A DNA stretch of 64,000 nucleotides from Bacillota bacterium. Its GTDB lineage: Bacteria > Bacillota > Clostridia > Lachnospirales > Cellulosilyticaceae. Where the stretch lies: NCBI GenBank assembly GCA_023393125.1, contig JAEWMQ010000106.1:1-64000 (forward strand), in the 5' to 3' direction. Below are positions 15,250-25,302 of the stretch, in pieces (position 1 is the stretch's first letter; the number at the start of each line of letters is the position of its first letter). The position numbers and the translations under genes are program-made. The notes under the pieces were generated by a model. The model had not been told where the DNA came from and did not search any database. It saw only the letters and a list, made by a program, of their open reading frames with translations.

Positions 15250-16371
15250 TTATTTGAGGAGTAGACTTAGCTTAGCTTCTACACTGAAGTTCTGTACGTT
15301 ATAAAGTAAAAGAACTTCTGATATGCTGGCTTCTTTTGCAAAGGTTGCAACAGGAACATTCATCAAACGTAAGTCTATAACCTGAATCTCCTCATAGTGC
15401 TGAGTTAAAAATGGAATAAAGGAATTAGCATAGGAATCTTTAATGACTAAAAGTTTACGTCCATTTTTAACAGATGTTTTAATTTTAATTAAAGGATGAT
15501 TATTATCTAGGAAAACGCTGTATTTATCCTTTGTATTTAAATGACTATACTCATAAAGAGTAGAAGTGGTTTTTCCAGTTGCCTCATAGGTTACTTCTAA
15601 TGTCTCAGCTTGCTTAGGGTGAAAAATTTGGATAGTATCAGGGGTAGCAAAGCTGAAGTTACCTTTGGAGAACAGGGTACCATAGAAAGCATCACTGACT
15701 TCTTCGATTTTAAAATCCTCTAAAGATAAGGGAACAAGATTTGCTGCATGACAAAAAGTGGTGTAAGCATAGTAAGCCCCTAAAGTAGTCCAGTGATGAT
15801 CTGTTTTATAGTAGATAGACTCTTTTTTATGATTTTTTAAGGTATTAAAAAGGTCTAGCTTAGTAACCTGATCAGAAAGTTCATTGTAAAAGCTGGAGAT
15901 ATAAGTAGCTTCATCATATGGCGTAGCATAGTTTGGAAGTTTATCTTCAAGGACTTTGGTTGCAGTAGGTGCAAGTCCTACATAAACCGTAAATTCCTTG
16001 GCAAGTTCATTAATATACCCAGCATTTTTAGCTGCCAAATCTAAATCAGGTGTATCGAAATCTTGAAGAAAGTAACCATCTTCTCCAATATAGACACCAT
16101 TATTATCATTTTTTTGTAAAAGGAGTTCGCTATAGGCCTTAGTAGAAATGAATTGGTTTCTGAAAGGAAACTGATCAGCTATATAAGTCTCAAAAGATTC
16201 GCCATAAGAACCATCTAATAAGCCTGGTAGCGTAAAAGTAGGTTTAGTACTTAAATTACGATTTTCTAATTCTGAAAAAGTTTTATCTTTGGCTAATAAT
16301 TGTAGGCCAAAGAAAGTAAAAATATAAAGAACAAAAGTAATGCCCATTATAAAAGGTAATTTTTGCTTCAT
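15250..16371 (-). CDS. DHHW family protein (AlgX/AlgJ-like, envelope O-acetylation)
   Basis: 373 residues with an N-terminal membrane anchor (about 7-26) and an extracytoplasmic SGNH-like domain. The name-giving motif KTDHHWTTLGAY is at about residues 189-200 (Asp191, His192, His193), followed by a GTLFSKGNFSF segment and a C-terminal strand LLVIKDSYANSF with the catalytic-type serine. In alginate and related systems such proteins move or attach acetyl groups outside the membrane after an MBOAT protein has passed them across. It lies ten bases after the MBOAT gene and has a good GGAGG site. The polymer modified is unknown. Confidence 0.83.
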   Translation of the reverse strand: MKQKLPFIMGITFVLYIFTFFGLQLLAKDKTFSELENRNLSTKPTFTLPGLLDGSYGESFETYIADQFPFRNQFISTKAYSELLLQKNDNNGVYIGEDGYFLQDFDTPDLDLAAKNAGYINELAKEFTVYVGLAPTATKVLEDKLPNYATPYDEATYISSFYNELSDQVTKLDLFNTLKNHKKESIYYKTDHHWTTLGAYYAYTTFCHAANLVPLSLEDFKIEEVSDAFYGTLFSKGNFSFATPDTIQIFHPKQAETLEVTYEATGKTTSTLYEYSHLNTKDKYSVFLDNNHPLIKIKTSVKNGRKLLVIKDSYANSFIPFLTQHYEEIQVIDLRLMNVPVATFAKEASISEVLLLYNVQNFSVEAKLSLLLK

Positions 16372-16381
16372 GTTTTACCTC

Positions 16382-17767
16382 CTAAAATCTAAAATATAAG
16401 AATGGGTTAAATGTAGCATCTACTAAATAAGCAGTGCTTAAGAAGAGGATACCTATATAAAATAGAAAGAGAGCCCATTCATTAAGGCGTGCTTTAAGCT
16501 TATTCATCAGTGGTGTTGCAAAGAGTATACCAAGAATAAGTAGGACATAAAAATTGGTGATAGCATATAATGTAGATGTATTAATGATGCTATTATTACC
16601 TATACCAAACATAACCTTTAGATAGGAAATAGCTTGTCCTAAGGAGTCATGGGCAAAAAGTACCCAGCTTATGGTTATAACGAATAAAAGATAAAATCTA
16701 GAAATAAAGCTAGGCAATTTTTCTAGATAATTTAATAAAAAGCTACGTTCTATAATCATCAGTACTGCAAATAAAACGCCCCAAAGGATAAAGTTCCAGC
16801 CAGCACCGTGCCAGAAGCCTGTTAAAAACCATACAATAAAAATGTTAAGATAGAAACGTGGTTTGCTTACACGATTTCCGCCTAAAGGAATGTATACGTA
16901 ATCTCTGAACCAACCTGTTAAAGTCATATGCCATCTTCTCCAAAAATCAGAGACACTTTTAGCAATATAAGGGTAATTAAAGTTTTCAGGAAAACGAAAA
17001 CCTAACATACGCCCAAGACCAATGGCCATATCAGAGTAACCACTAAAGTCAAAGTAAAGTTGAAGTCCAAAGGCGATAGCACCTAGCCAAGCACCTATGA
17101 TAGATAATTCATTGGTAGAGGTAGTCAGCATTTGATCCCACAAAAGGCCGATGTTATTAGCAATAAGCACTTTTTTTCCAAGTCCTTCAATAAAACGCAT
17201 AACACCTACTCCAAAATCTTCAAAAGTGACATTTCGGTGGTTAAGTTCTTTTTCAACTGTACTGTAAGTAACAATAGGTCCAGCAATGAGTTGAGGAAAC
17301 ATTGCTACATAAGCACCAAAGGTAATGATGTTTTTTTGAACTTGAATTTTACCACGATATAGGTCGATAGTGTAGGACATGGTTTGGAAGGTATAGAAAG
17401 AAATACCTATAGGCAAGGCAATGCGAAGTAGATCCCAGTGTGTTCCTAAAAGTTTATTAGTGTTACTAATAAAGAAATCAGCATATTTGAAAAAACCTAA
17501 CATCCCTAAATTTCCAAAAATGGATAGAGCAAGCCCTAACTTAGGAATAAGTTTGTGCTCCCTAAAGCGATCAATGATGTATCCACAGGTGTAGTCAAGT
17601 ACTGTAGAGAAAATCATAATAGACACATAAATAGGTTCGCCCCATGCATAAAACATGAGGCTACTTATAAATAGTATGAAGTTGCGTAGCTTTTTAGGGA
17701 GTATAAAGTAGATTGCTAGAAAAACAGGTAAAAATATAAATAAAAATAATAAACTACTAAATACCAT
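16382..17767 (-). CDS. MBOAT family O-acyltransferase (AlgI/DltB-like)
   Basis: 461 residues with about ten to twelve membrane helices. Clear MBOAT features: LPIGISFYTFQTMSYTIDLY, FWRRWHMTLTGWFRDYVYIP and LTGFWHGAGWNFILWG, the last containing the conserved histidine. It passes acetyl groups across the membrane to a surface polysaccharide, working with the DHHW protein downstream. dlt genes are absent, so a role in teichoic acid D-alanylation is unlikely. The ATG has AAGGAG nine bases upstream. It is the middle gene of a three-gene minus-strand operon. Confidence 0.9.
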   Translation of the reverse strand: MVFSSLLFLFIFLPVFLAIYFILPKKLRNFILFISSLMFYAWGEPIYVSIMIFSTVLDYTCGYIIDRFREHKLIPKLGLALSIFGNLGMLGFFKYADFFISNTNKLLGTHWDLLRIALPIGISFYTFQTMSYTIDLYRGKIQVQKNIITFGAYVAMFPQLIAGPIVTYSTVEKELNHRNVTFEDFGVGVMRFIEGLGKKVLIANNIGLLWDQMLTTSTNELSIIGAWLGAIAFGLQLYFDFSGYSDMAIGLGRMLGFRFPENFNYPYIAKSVSDFWRRWHMTLTGWFRDYVYIPLGGNRVSKPRFYLNIFIVWFLTGFWHGAGWNFILWGVLFAVLMIIERSFLLNYLEKLPSFISRFYLLFVITISWVLFAHDSLGQAISYLKVMFGIGNNSIINTSTLYAITNFYVLLILGILFATPLMNKLKARLNEWALFLFYIGILFLSTAYLVDATFNPFLYFRF

Positions 17768-17780
17768 AGATTAAAACTCC

Positions 17781-18629
17781 TTACTTAATGAGGCGATTAA
17801 AATTTCCAGCAATAGTACCTGCTGCCTCATCCATAGCAAATAATATGTAATTTCCTCTAGTAATTATTTTTCTGCCTTCAAAAGTTTCAACAAGAGACGG
17901 ATAAAGCATTTGTCCAACACTTTCAGCTCTCTTATTTATGCCTGCTACAATAGTAGGAACGTCTTTTATATCTTTAACCTTAAATACACCAACTTCTGAA
18001 ATGCTGAAGCTTAACATCGGCATTTTAACGCAGTAGCTGTCTAGAAGGCTAGCATCAATGCCATAGAGATCTTGTAATAAGGTATCATCTACATCCATTT
18101 GAGATGAAAAATCAAGTCCTTCTACGATTTTATTATAAATTTCACTAGCACTTAGGCCTGTTGATTCAGGACTAGATGATGGCTCTGGGGTAGGCGTTGC
18201 TTCAGGTTTTGGAGTTGCCACAGGCTTAGTACTAGCTTCTGGTTTAGGTGTTGTTTGTGGTTTGGTAGTGGACTCTGGTTTTGCACTTGTTTGAGGCTTA
18301 GAGGTTGCCACAGGTTTTTTTGTGGGTTCCGGTTTTATACTCTCTTGTGGCTGAGTACTTTCTTCAGGTTTAGTAGTAGGCTCTGGCTTAGTACTCTCTT
18401 CCGGTTTTGCACTCTCTTCTGGCTCAGTACTTTCTTCAGGGGTGATACTAGCTTCAGGTTCTTCGGCTGAATCTTCAGTAGTAGCCTGCTGCGGCTGTGA
18501 AGTAGAGGGAGCCTCTGTATTTGTTTCATTTAGATTTGTTTCTGATGAAGTTGGTACTTTAGAACTGCACCCTACAATAGCTACGCTGAGTGCTAATGCG
18601 GCTATTGCCATTCCAAATTGTTTTCTCAT
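17781..18629 (-). CDS. DUF4358 lipoprotein with Pro/Thr/Glu/Lys-rich repeat spacer
   Basis: ATG 18629 follows GGAG by six bases; a TTG at 18644 overlaps that site. The 282-residue protein has a lipoprotein signal ending in VGC (cysteine near 21). Then comes about 130 residues of near-repeats of the type ESTKPEPTTKPE and ASTKPVATPKPEATP, a stalk that probably spans the wall. The C-terminal domain (about 155-282: SEIYNKIVEGLDFSSQMDVD onward) fits DUF4358, whose genes often sit with MBOAT/DHHW pairs in clostridia. It is first in the operon. Stalk repeats number may vary between strains. Its biochemical role is unknown. Confidence 0.72.
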   Translation of the reverse strand: MRKQFGMAIAALALSVAIVGCSSKVPTSSETNLNETNTEAPSTSQPQQATTEDSAEEPEASITPEESTEPEESAKPEESTKPEPTTKPEESTQPQESIKPEPTKKPVATSKPQTSAKPESTTKPQTTPKPEASTKPVATPKPEATPTPEPSSSPESTGLSASEIYNKIVEGLDFSSQMDVDDTLLQDLYGIDASLLDSYCVKMPMLSFSISEVGVFKVKDIKDVPTIVAGINKRAESVGQMLYPSLVETFEGRKIITRGNYILFAMDEAAGTIAGNFNRLIK

Positions 18630-18810
18630 TGTTGTCTCCTTCAAATAAAGTTATTAATAGTTAGTTTAAAATGATAACATGTAATAATAAAATGTAAGTA
18701 TATTTATAATATTTATGACGAAAAATGGTATAATAAGGTTCCAATAAACCAACAAAAAAACAAGAAATTATTAAAATTGAATTATTGTTTAGCTTTTCAT
18801 AAAAATGAGG

Positions 18811-18816
18811 TATACT
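18811..18816 (+). promoter_or_regulatory. Candidate -10 element upstream of gshAB
   Basis: TATACT with a weak -35 (TTTAGC, 17 bases upstream). A second candidate is an extended -10, TGGTATAAT (18726-18734). Neither is certain. Confidence 0.3.
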
Positions 18817-18869
18817 ATTTTGTAATCATTATTACTTAACAGACATTAATGTAAGTGGAAGGAGATTTT

Positions 18870-21215
18870 ATGCTTAATCAATTAAAGCAATTATTTAATA
18901 GAGAAGAATTATTAGCTGCAAGTATTGGTATTGAGAGAGAGGGGCTTAGAGTAACACCTAAGGGAAAACTTGCTATGTCCAAGCATCCATCAGTATTTGG
19001 AGATAAACTTAAAAACCCATATATTACTACAGATTTTTCTGAAAGCCAAGTAGAGCTTATTACACCTAATTTAGAGGGTAGTCAAAGGGTGTATGATTAT
19101 TTGAATGTTTTATATGATATTGTTGCACTTAATATAGGAGAAGAATATATATGGCCAGGTTCCATGCCTTGCCATATACCAGAAGATGAACATATTCCTA
19201 TTGCAGAGTATAGAGATTGTAAAACTTGCCAAGAAGCAAGACTCTATAGGGAGGAATTACTTAAGAAATATGGTGGTAAAAAGCAACTTATTTCCGGGAT
19301 ACATTATAATTTCTCCTTTGAAGAGAATTTTATACAAAAGCTTTATGAAGGGAGCAATACTTCACTTAGCTATCAACATTTTAAAGATAGTATTTATTTA
19401 AAAATGGCAAGAAATTATTTGAGATATCGTTGGCTGCTTATTTATTTATTAGGAGCTACACCTGTATTTCATAAAACCTATGCCACAGAGTGCACACGTC
19501 ATTTAAACAAGATAGATGAAGAGAGCTTTACAAATCCAGGAGCTATATCTTATCGTAATGGTGAATGTGGCTATAAAAATCATATTGATCTTTACCCAGA
19601 TTACTCCAGTGTAGAGTCCTATGTGAAAAGTATTGAAGGGTTTGTAGCAGATGGCATAATTCAAAGTCATAAAGAACTTTATAGTCAAATCAGGCCTAAG
19701 GCAAAGGATAATACAAAGCTACTTGAATCCCTAAGACAGGAAGGTATTTTATATATTGAAGTTAGAAGTATTGATAACAATCCTTTTGAAAAAGGTGGTA
19801 TTAGCTTACAGGACTTAGAGTTTTTACACTTATTTATGTTATATCTCCTTGTAAAAGAAGAAAGTAAAGAGGAGCTAAGTAATTGGCAAGAAGAAGCTAA
19901 TAATAATCAACGTTTAATTGCCAAAGCTGGCTTACTAGAAGTTTGGCTGAGTAAGGAAGGACGAGAGATAACTAAGACAGAGTGGGCCCTATCAATTTTA
20001 AATGAGATGAAAGAAATGGATAATACTTTAGGCCTTAATAAATCTAGCATTATTGATGAGATGATTAAAAAAGTACATCATCCAGAGCTTACTTATGCTG
20101 CCCAAATGACAGAGCTTTCTAAGCAAAAAGGATATCTAAAAGGGCAGGTAGAGCTAGCAAAAGTTTATAAAGAAGATGCCTATGCAAATCGTTATAAACT
20201 ATATGGGTATGAGGACATGGAACTTTCAACTCAAATTCTTATGAAAGAAGCTATTAAGAGGGGGATAAAAGTTGAGGTACTAGACCAAAGTGATAACTTT
20301 ATTGCTCTTACTCAAGCAGCACATACAGAGTATGTAAAACAAGCTACTAAGACAGCCAAAGATAGTTATATGACGATGTTAATGATGGAAAATAAAACCG
20401 TTACTAAGAAGGTATTAGAGAAACATCAAGTTTGTGTACCAAAAGGTATTGAGGTTTTTAAAGGACAAAGTTTAGAGTTAGCCGCTAAGGGCTATGCTAA
20501 TAAGCCTATTGTAGTAAAGCCTAAATCCACTAATTTTGGTAAAGGCATTAGCATTTTTACACAAGGAGCTAGCGAGGTAGATATAAGAAAAGCACTTGAG
20601 ATAGGTTTTGAACATGATGATACAGTCTTAATTGAAGAATTTGCAAAAGGTAAGGAGTATCGTTTCCTCGTGATAGGAGATCAAGTGGCAGGCATACTTC
20701 ACCGTGTTCCAGCTAATGTTATAGGAGATGGAGAACATACGATAACAGAGTTAGTAGCTATAAAAAATCAAGATAGTTTAAGAGGTAAAGGTTATAAAAC
20801 GCCGCTAGAAAAGATTAATTTAGATGCAAGTAGTGCTTTATTCCTAAAACAAAGAGACTTAGATTTTGACTACATTCCATCTCAAGGAGAAATAGTTTAT
20901 TTGAGAGAGAATTCTAATATTAGTACAGGTGGAGATAGTATTGATTACACAGATGAGGTTCCAAATCGCTTTAAAGAGATAGCTGTTCGTGCAGCTCAGG
21001 CAGTAGGAGCAAAATTCTGTGGTGTAGATATGATGTTAGAAGATTATAGTGATGAAAAGTCACCTTATGCTATTATTGAGCTTAACTTTAATCCGGCTAT
21101 TCACATTCACTCCTATCCTTATAAAGGCGTAGAACGTCCAATAGCTGAGCAGGTATTAAAAGTACTGGAGTTTGATTTAGAGCCTGGTTGTAGTCAGTAT
21201 GAGAGTATTAAATAA
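18870..21215 (+). CDS. gshF: Bifunctional glutamate-cysteine ligase / glutathione synthetase
   Basis: Start ATG 18870, five bases after AAGGAG; an upstream GTG at 18855 overlaps the site. The 781-residue length is that of GshAB/GshF. The N-terminal half is a gamma-glutamylcysteine ligase (IGIEREGLRVTPKGKLA, TTDFSESQVELITPNLEG, IEVRSIDNNPFEKGG). The C-terminal half is an ATP-grasp ligase (PIVVKPKSTNFGKGISIF, VLIEEFAKGKEYRFLVIGD, AIIELNFNPAIHIHSYPY). It makes glutathione from glutamate, cysteine and glycine in two steps. Useful for thiol buffering and oxygen tolerance in an anaerobe. Monocistronic with a strong terminator. The alternative product in some clostridia is gamma-glutamylcysteine only, but both halves look intact. 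Confidence 0.93.
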   Translation: MLNQLKQLFNREELLAASIGIEREGLRVTPKGKLAMSKHPSVFGDKLKNPYITTDFSESQVELITPNLEGSQRVYDYLNVLYDIVALNIGEEYIWPGSMPCHIPEDEHIPIAEYRDCKTCQEARLYREELLKKYGGKKQLISGIHYNFSFEENFIQKLYEGSNTSLSYQHFKDSIYLKMARNYLRYRWLLIYLLGATPVFHKTYATECTRHLNKIDEESFTNPGAISYRNGECGYKNHIDLYPDYSSVESYVKSIEGFVADGIIQSHKELYSQIRPKAKDNTKLLESLRQEGILYIEVRSIDNNPFEKGGISLQDLEFLHLFMLYLLVKEESKEELSNWQEEANNNQRLIAKAGLLEVWLSKEGREITKTEWALSILNEMKEMDNTLGLNKSSIIDEMIKKVHHPELTYAAQMTELSKQKGYLKGQVELAKVYKEDAYANRYKLYGYEDMELSTQILMKEAIKRGIKVEVLDQSDNFIALTQAAHTEYVKQATKTAKDSYMTMLMMENKTVTKKVLEKHQVCVPKGIEVFKGQSLELAAKGYANKPIVVKPKSTNFGKGISIFTQGASEVDIRKALEIGFEHDDTVLIEEFAKGKEYRFLVIGDQVAGILHRVPANVIGDGEHTITELVAIKNQDSLRGKGYKTPLEKINLDASSALFLKQRDLDFDYIPSQGEIVYLRENSNISTGGDSIDYTDEVPNRFKEIAVRAAQAVGAKFCGVDMMLEDYSDEKSPYAIIELNFNPAIHIHSYPYKGVERPIAEQVLKVLEFDLEPGCSQYESIK

Positions 21216-21280
21216 AAGTAGTAAATCATAATCTATTAGCCATTATTATCAATAACTAATGGATGGCTTATTCGTAGTAA

Positions 21281-21317
21281 AAAGAGAGGAAATGATAGTC
21301 ATTTCCTCTCTTTTTTT
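21281..21317 (+). terminator. Terminator of the glutathione synthase gene
   Basis: A perfect 15-bp stem (AAAGAGAGGAAATGA / TCATTTCCTCTCTTT) with a 3-base loop and seven T residues. Confidence 0.93.
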
Positions 21318-21469
21318 CGTAATAGCCAATGATCGTTCATTTAGAAATGTCTTTTTCATAAAGCAAGTATGAATTGCTTCTTAATGTGTAACACTAACGA
21401 AGTGAAAAATAGAAGAGATTATATAAATACATTAAGCTTAAAGTTAAGACATTAGAGAGGAAAGATAAA

Positions 21470-24400
21470 ATGGGAAAAGTAATGATGACTGTAGATGGTA
21501 ATACAGCGGCAGCATATATAGCTTATGCATACACTGATGTGGCAGCTATTTATCCAATCACACCATCTACGCCTATGGCTGAACAAGTGGATGAATGGGC
21601 GGCGCAAGGCAAGAAAAATATATTTGGACAGACTGTTAATGTAGTAGAGATGCAATCTGAAGCAGGAGCTTCAGGTGCTTTCCATGGTTCACTTCAAGCA
21701 GGTGCTTTAACCTCTACTTTTACTGCTTCACAAGGTTTACTACTTATGATTCCTAATATGTATAAGGTATCAGGAGAGCTTTTACCTGGTGTTTTTCATG
21801 TGAGTGCCAGAGCCATAGCTGCTCAAGCTCTCTCGATTTTTGGTGATCATCAAGATGTTATGGCTACAAGGCAAACAGGCTGCGCTTTATTTGCAACGAG
21901 TTCTGTTCAAGAGATTATGGACTTAGCGCCAGTAGCACATCTTGCAGCCATTAAGGGCCGCGTACCTTTTGTTCATTTCTTTGATGGTTTTAGAACGTCT
22001 CATGAGATTCAAAAAGTAGAAGCAGTTGATTATGAAGATTTAGCAAAACTGATGCCTCTGGAAGAACTTCAAGCATTTAGAGATAGAGCTTTATCTCCTA
22101 ATCACCCTGTTATTCGTGGTACAGCGCAAAATCCAGATATTTATTTCCAAACAAGAGAAGCAAGTAATAAATTTTATGAAGCGCTAGTACCTATTGTAGA
22201 AGAATATATTGAAAAGATGAATGCCCTGACTGGTAGAAAATACGGACTTTTTGATTATTATGGAGCAGAGGATGCAGAAAATATTATTGTGGCTATGGGA
22301 TCTGTAACAGCCACTATTGCAGAGACGATAGATGCTTTAAATGCTAAAGGACAAAAGCTAGGTCTTGTTAAAGTACATCTTTACAGACCTTTTTCGGTAG
22401 AGCACTTCCTTAAAGCGATGCCAAAGAGTGTTAAACGTATTTGCGTACTTGATCGTACCAAAGAACCTGGTGCTATAGGAGAACCACTTTATTTGGATGT
22501 ACGTGCTGCATTCTATGAAAAAGAAGATGCACCAATGATTATTGGAGGACGTTATGGGCTAGGGTCTAAAGATACTACGCCAACAGATATTAAAGCCGTA
22601 GTAGAAAATCTTATAAGTAGCACACCTAAAAATCAATTTACTGTGAGTATTGATGATGATGTTACTCATACTTCTATTAGTACAGGAGAACCACTTAAGC
22701 TTCAAGTACCAGATTTAGTACGTTGCAAATTCTGGGGATTAGGCTCAGATGGTACAGTTGGTGCTAATAAACAAGCTATTAAGATTATTGGTAACTATAC
22801 GGATATGTATGCTCAAGCCTACTTTGACTATGATTCTAAAAAGTCTGGCGGCTTAACCATGTCACATCTTCGTTTTGGTAAAGAGCCTATTAACGCTCCT
22901 TATCTTATCGACGAAGCAGATTACATTGCCTGTCATAATCAATCTTATGTGCATCAATATGATGTATTAAAGGGACTGAAAAAAGGCGGAGTATTTGTTC
23001 TTAACTGTTTATGGGATGAAAAAGAATTAGAAGAAAATTTGCCAGCTGCTATGAAACGTACTATCGCAGAAAATGAGATTCAATTCTATACTGTAAATGC
23101 TGTTAAAATTGCTTCTGAAATAGGACTTGGTAACCGCATTAATATGATCATGCAAGCAGCCTTCTTTAAACTAACAGGTATTATACCAGAAGCCGAAGCA
23201 GCGGAGTATTTAAAAGAAGCAGTGGTTAAAGCTTATGGCAAAAAAGGTGAAAAGGTTATAAATATGAACTATGCTGCTATTGATAGAGGACTTGAAGCAG
23301 CAGTTAAAGTTAATATACCAGAGGCTTGGAAAACAGCAGATAGTGCAGAGGAAGGAAGTCTTGATGAACCAGAGTTTGTAACTAAAATACTACGTCCTAT
23401 GAGTAGACAAGAAGGTGATGATCTTCCAGTAAGTACATTTAATGGCATTGAGGATGGTACTTTCCCAAGTGGTAGTGCAGCTTATGAAAAGCGAGGTGTA
23501 GCTATTAATGTACCAGAGTGGATCAAAGAGAACTGTATTCAGTGCAACCAATGTTCGTTTATTTGTCCACATGCTACGATACGACCATACCTTTTAAACA
23601 GTGAAGAAGAAAGTAATAAACCAGAAAGCTTTGTAACACTTAAAGCAATGGGGAAGGATATGGGTGAGTTTGGTTATCGCATTCAGGTAGATACTATGGA
23701 CTGCACAGGGTGTGGGAACTGTGCTGATATTTGTCCTGGTAAAAAAGAAGGTAAAGCACTTGTGATGAAACCACTTCATACTCAGGTAGAAAAGGAAGTC
23801 CCTAATTGGGAATATGCAGTTTCTAAGATTTCTAATAAGGGAGATGTCATGGCACCTCATACTGTTAAAGGTAGCCAATTTAGACAACCTCTTCATGAAT
23901 TCTCAGGTGCTTGTGCAGGCTGTGGTGAGACAGCTTATATTAAAGTTATTACACAACTCTTTGGGGACCGTATGATGATTGCCAATGCTACAGGGTGTTC
24001 TTCAATCTGGGGAGCATCTGCACCTGTTACACCTTATACCGTCAATGAAAAAGGTCAAGGGCCTTCCTGGGCTAATTCTTTATTTGAAGATAATGCTGAA
24101 TATGGACTTGGGATGTATCTAGGCGTCAAACAAATGAGGAATAAGATTGAAGACAACATGAGGATGCTACTAGAGATGCCTATTGCTGAACAGATGAAAG
24201 AGATCTTTAATGAGTGGTTAAGTACTAAAGATTCTGGAACTCAGTCTAGAAGAATAAGTGATGAGGTTCTAGCAGTATTAGAAAAAGATATATCAGCTGA
24301 CCAAGCAGTTCAGACTTTAATTAATGAAATTAAAGAAAGAAAAGACTATCTTGTTAAACGTTCACATTGGATTTTAGGTGGTGACGGTTGGGCTTATGAT

Positions 24401-25015
24401 ATTGGCTATGGTGGTCTTGATCAAGTCATGGCATCAGGAGAAGATGTTAATGTACTGGTATTTGACACAGAGATTTATTCTAATACAGGAGGTCAAGCTT
24501 CTAAATCTACACCAGCAGCAGCTATTGCTAAGTTCGCTGCTTCTGGTAAGAAATCTCGAAAAAAAGATTTAGGTCTAATGATGATTACCTATGGTAATGT
24601 GTATGTAGCCCAAGTATCTATGGGAGCAGATAAAAATCAATTTATGAAGGCTATTATGGAAGCAGAAGCACATGAGGGTCCATCTATTATTATTGCTTAT
24701 GCACCATGTATTAGTCATGGGTTAAAAGAAGGTATGGGCAAGACAACAGCTAATCAAGAACAAGCTGTTAAATGTGGGTACTGGCATTTATATCGCTATA
24801 ATCCAGCTCTTAAAGAGCAAGGTAAAAATCCATTTACCTTAGACTCAAAAGAACCAAAAGAAAGCTTTAGAGACTTCATAATGGCTCAAGTACGCTATTC
24901 TGCTTTAATGAAACAGTTTCCAGAACATGCTGAGCATCTGTTTGAACTTACAGAGCAGTATGCAAAGGAACGCTATGAAAATTATAAACGTTTAGCCGAA
25001 CAGGTTTTTAGCTAA
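21470..25015 (+). CDS. nifJ: Pyruvate:ferredoxin (flavodoxin) oxidoreductase, copy 1
   Basis: 1181 residues, full length for the single-chain enzyme, which oxidises pyruvate with CoA to acetyl-CoA and CO2 and reduces ferredoxin. Seen in order: N-terminal pyrimidine-binding domain (IYPITPSTPMAEQVDEW), gamma domain and CoA region, two [4Fe-4S] motifs (CIQCNQCSFICPH near 689; CTGCGNCADICPG near 745), a further CAGCGET cluster cysteine pair near 820, and TPP-binding GGDGWAYDIGYGGLDQV near 970 with DTEIYSNTGGQ. It is highly similar to the second copy downstream: within the first 60 residues only about nine differ. A terminator follows, so it is transcribed alone. Codon use is less biased than in copy 2, suggesting lower expression. 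Confidence 0.95.
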   Translation: MGKVMMTVDGNTAAAYIAYAYTDVAAIYPITPSTPMAEQVDEWAAQGKKNIFGQTVNVVEMQSEAGASGAFHGSLQAGALTSTFTASQGLLLMIPNMYKVSGELLPGVFHVSARAIAAQALSIFGDHQDVMATRQTGCALFATSSVQEIMDLAPVAHLAAIKGRVPFVHFFDGFRTSHEIQKVEAVDYEDLAKLMPLEELQAFRDRALSPNHPVIRGTAQNPDIYFQTREASNKFYEALVPIVEEYIEKMNALTGRKYGLFDYYGAEDAENIIVAMGSVTATIAETIDALNAKGQKLGLVKVHLYRPFSVEHFLKAMPKSVKRICVLDRTKEPGAIGEPLYLDVRAAFYEKEDAPMIIGGRYGLGSKDTTPTDIKAVVENLISSTPKNQFTVSIDDDVTHTSISTGEPLKLQVPDLVRCKFWGLGSDGTVGANKQAIKIIGNYTDMYAQAYFDYDSKKSGGLTMSHLRFGKEPINAPYLIDEADYIACHNQSYVHQYDVLKGLKKGGVFVLNCLWDEKELEENLPAAMKRTIAENEIQFYTVNAVKIASEIGLGNRINMIMQAAFFKLTGIIPEAEAAEYLKEAVVKAYGKKGEKVINMNYAAIDRGLEAAVKVNIPEAWKTADSAEEGSLDEPEFVTKILRPMSRQEGDDLPVSTFNGIEDGTFPSGSAAYEKRGVAINVPEWIKENCIQCNQCSFICPHATIRPYLLNSEEESNKPESFVTLKAMGKDMGEFGYRIQVDTMDCTGCGNCADICPGKKEGKALVMKPLHTQVEKEVPNWEYAVSKISNKGDVMAPHTVKGSQFRQPLHEFSGACAGCGETAYIKVITQLFGDRMMIANATGCSSIWGASAPVTPYTVNEKGQGPSWANSLFEDNAEYGLGMYLGVKQMRNKIEDNMRMLLEMPIAEQMKEIFNEWLSTKDSGTQSRRISDEVLAVLEKDISADQAVQTLINEIKERKDYLVKRSHWILGGDGWAYDIGYGGLDQVMASGEDVNVLVFDTEIYSNTGGQASKSTPAAAIAKFAASGKKSRKKDLGLMMITYGNVYVAQVSMGADKNQFMKAIMEAEAHEGPSIIIAYAPCISHGLKEGMGKTTANQEQAVKCGYWHLYRYNPALKEQGKNPFTLDSKEPKESFRDFIMAQVRYSALMKQFPEHAEHLFELTEQYAKERYENYKRLAEQVFS

Positions 25016-25037
25016 ACAGTTAATAGATTATATACAG

Positions 25038-25077
25038 AAAGAGAAGACATACTGTTAGAACGTGTCTTCTCTTTTTT
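25038..25077 (+). terminator. Terminator of nifJ copy 1
   Basis: AAAGAGAAGACA (25038-25049) pairs with TGTCTTCTCTTT (25063-25074), then TTT. Confidence 0.88.
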
Positions 25078-25302
25078 AGCAATTAAGAAGAATTTCATAG
25101 ATATTATAATGAAATCTAGGGTATAGTTTAACTAATAAAACAAAATATATTTATAATAATTTTAAATATTGGATAATATTGTATTGATTTAATTTTTTTT
25201 GTGTCATATAGTAAATCTAATGGAGAACATTTGACATAATTTTTTGCTTGAATCAATTTTATAGAGAAAGAGATAAAGATAAGTTGATGGGAGGGATGCT
25301 AT

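Noticed and set aside
18255..18529. Open frames on both strands within the repeat stalk of the DUF4358 lipoprotein
   Set aside because: They are produced by the low-complexity Pro/Thr/Glu repeat DNA read in other frames.
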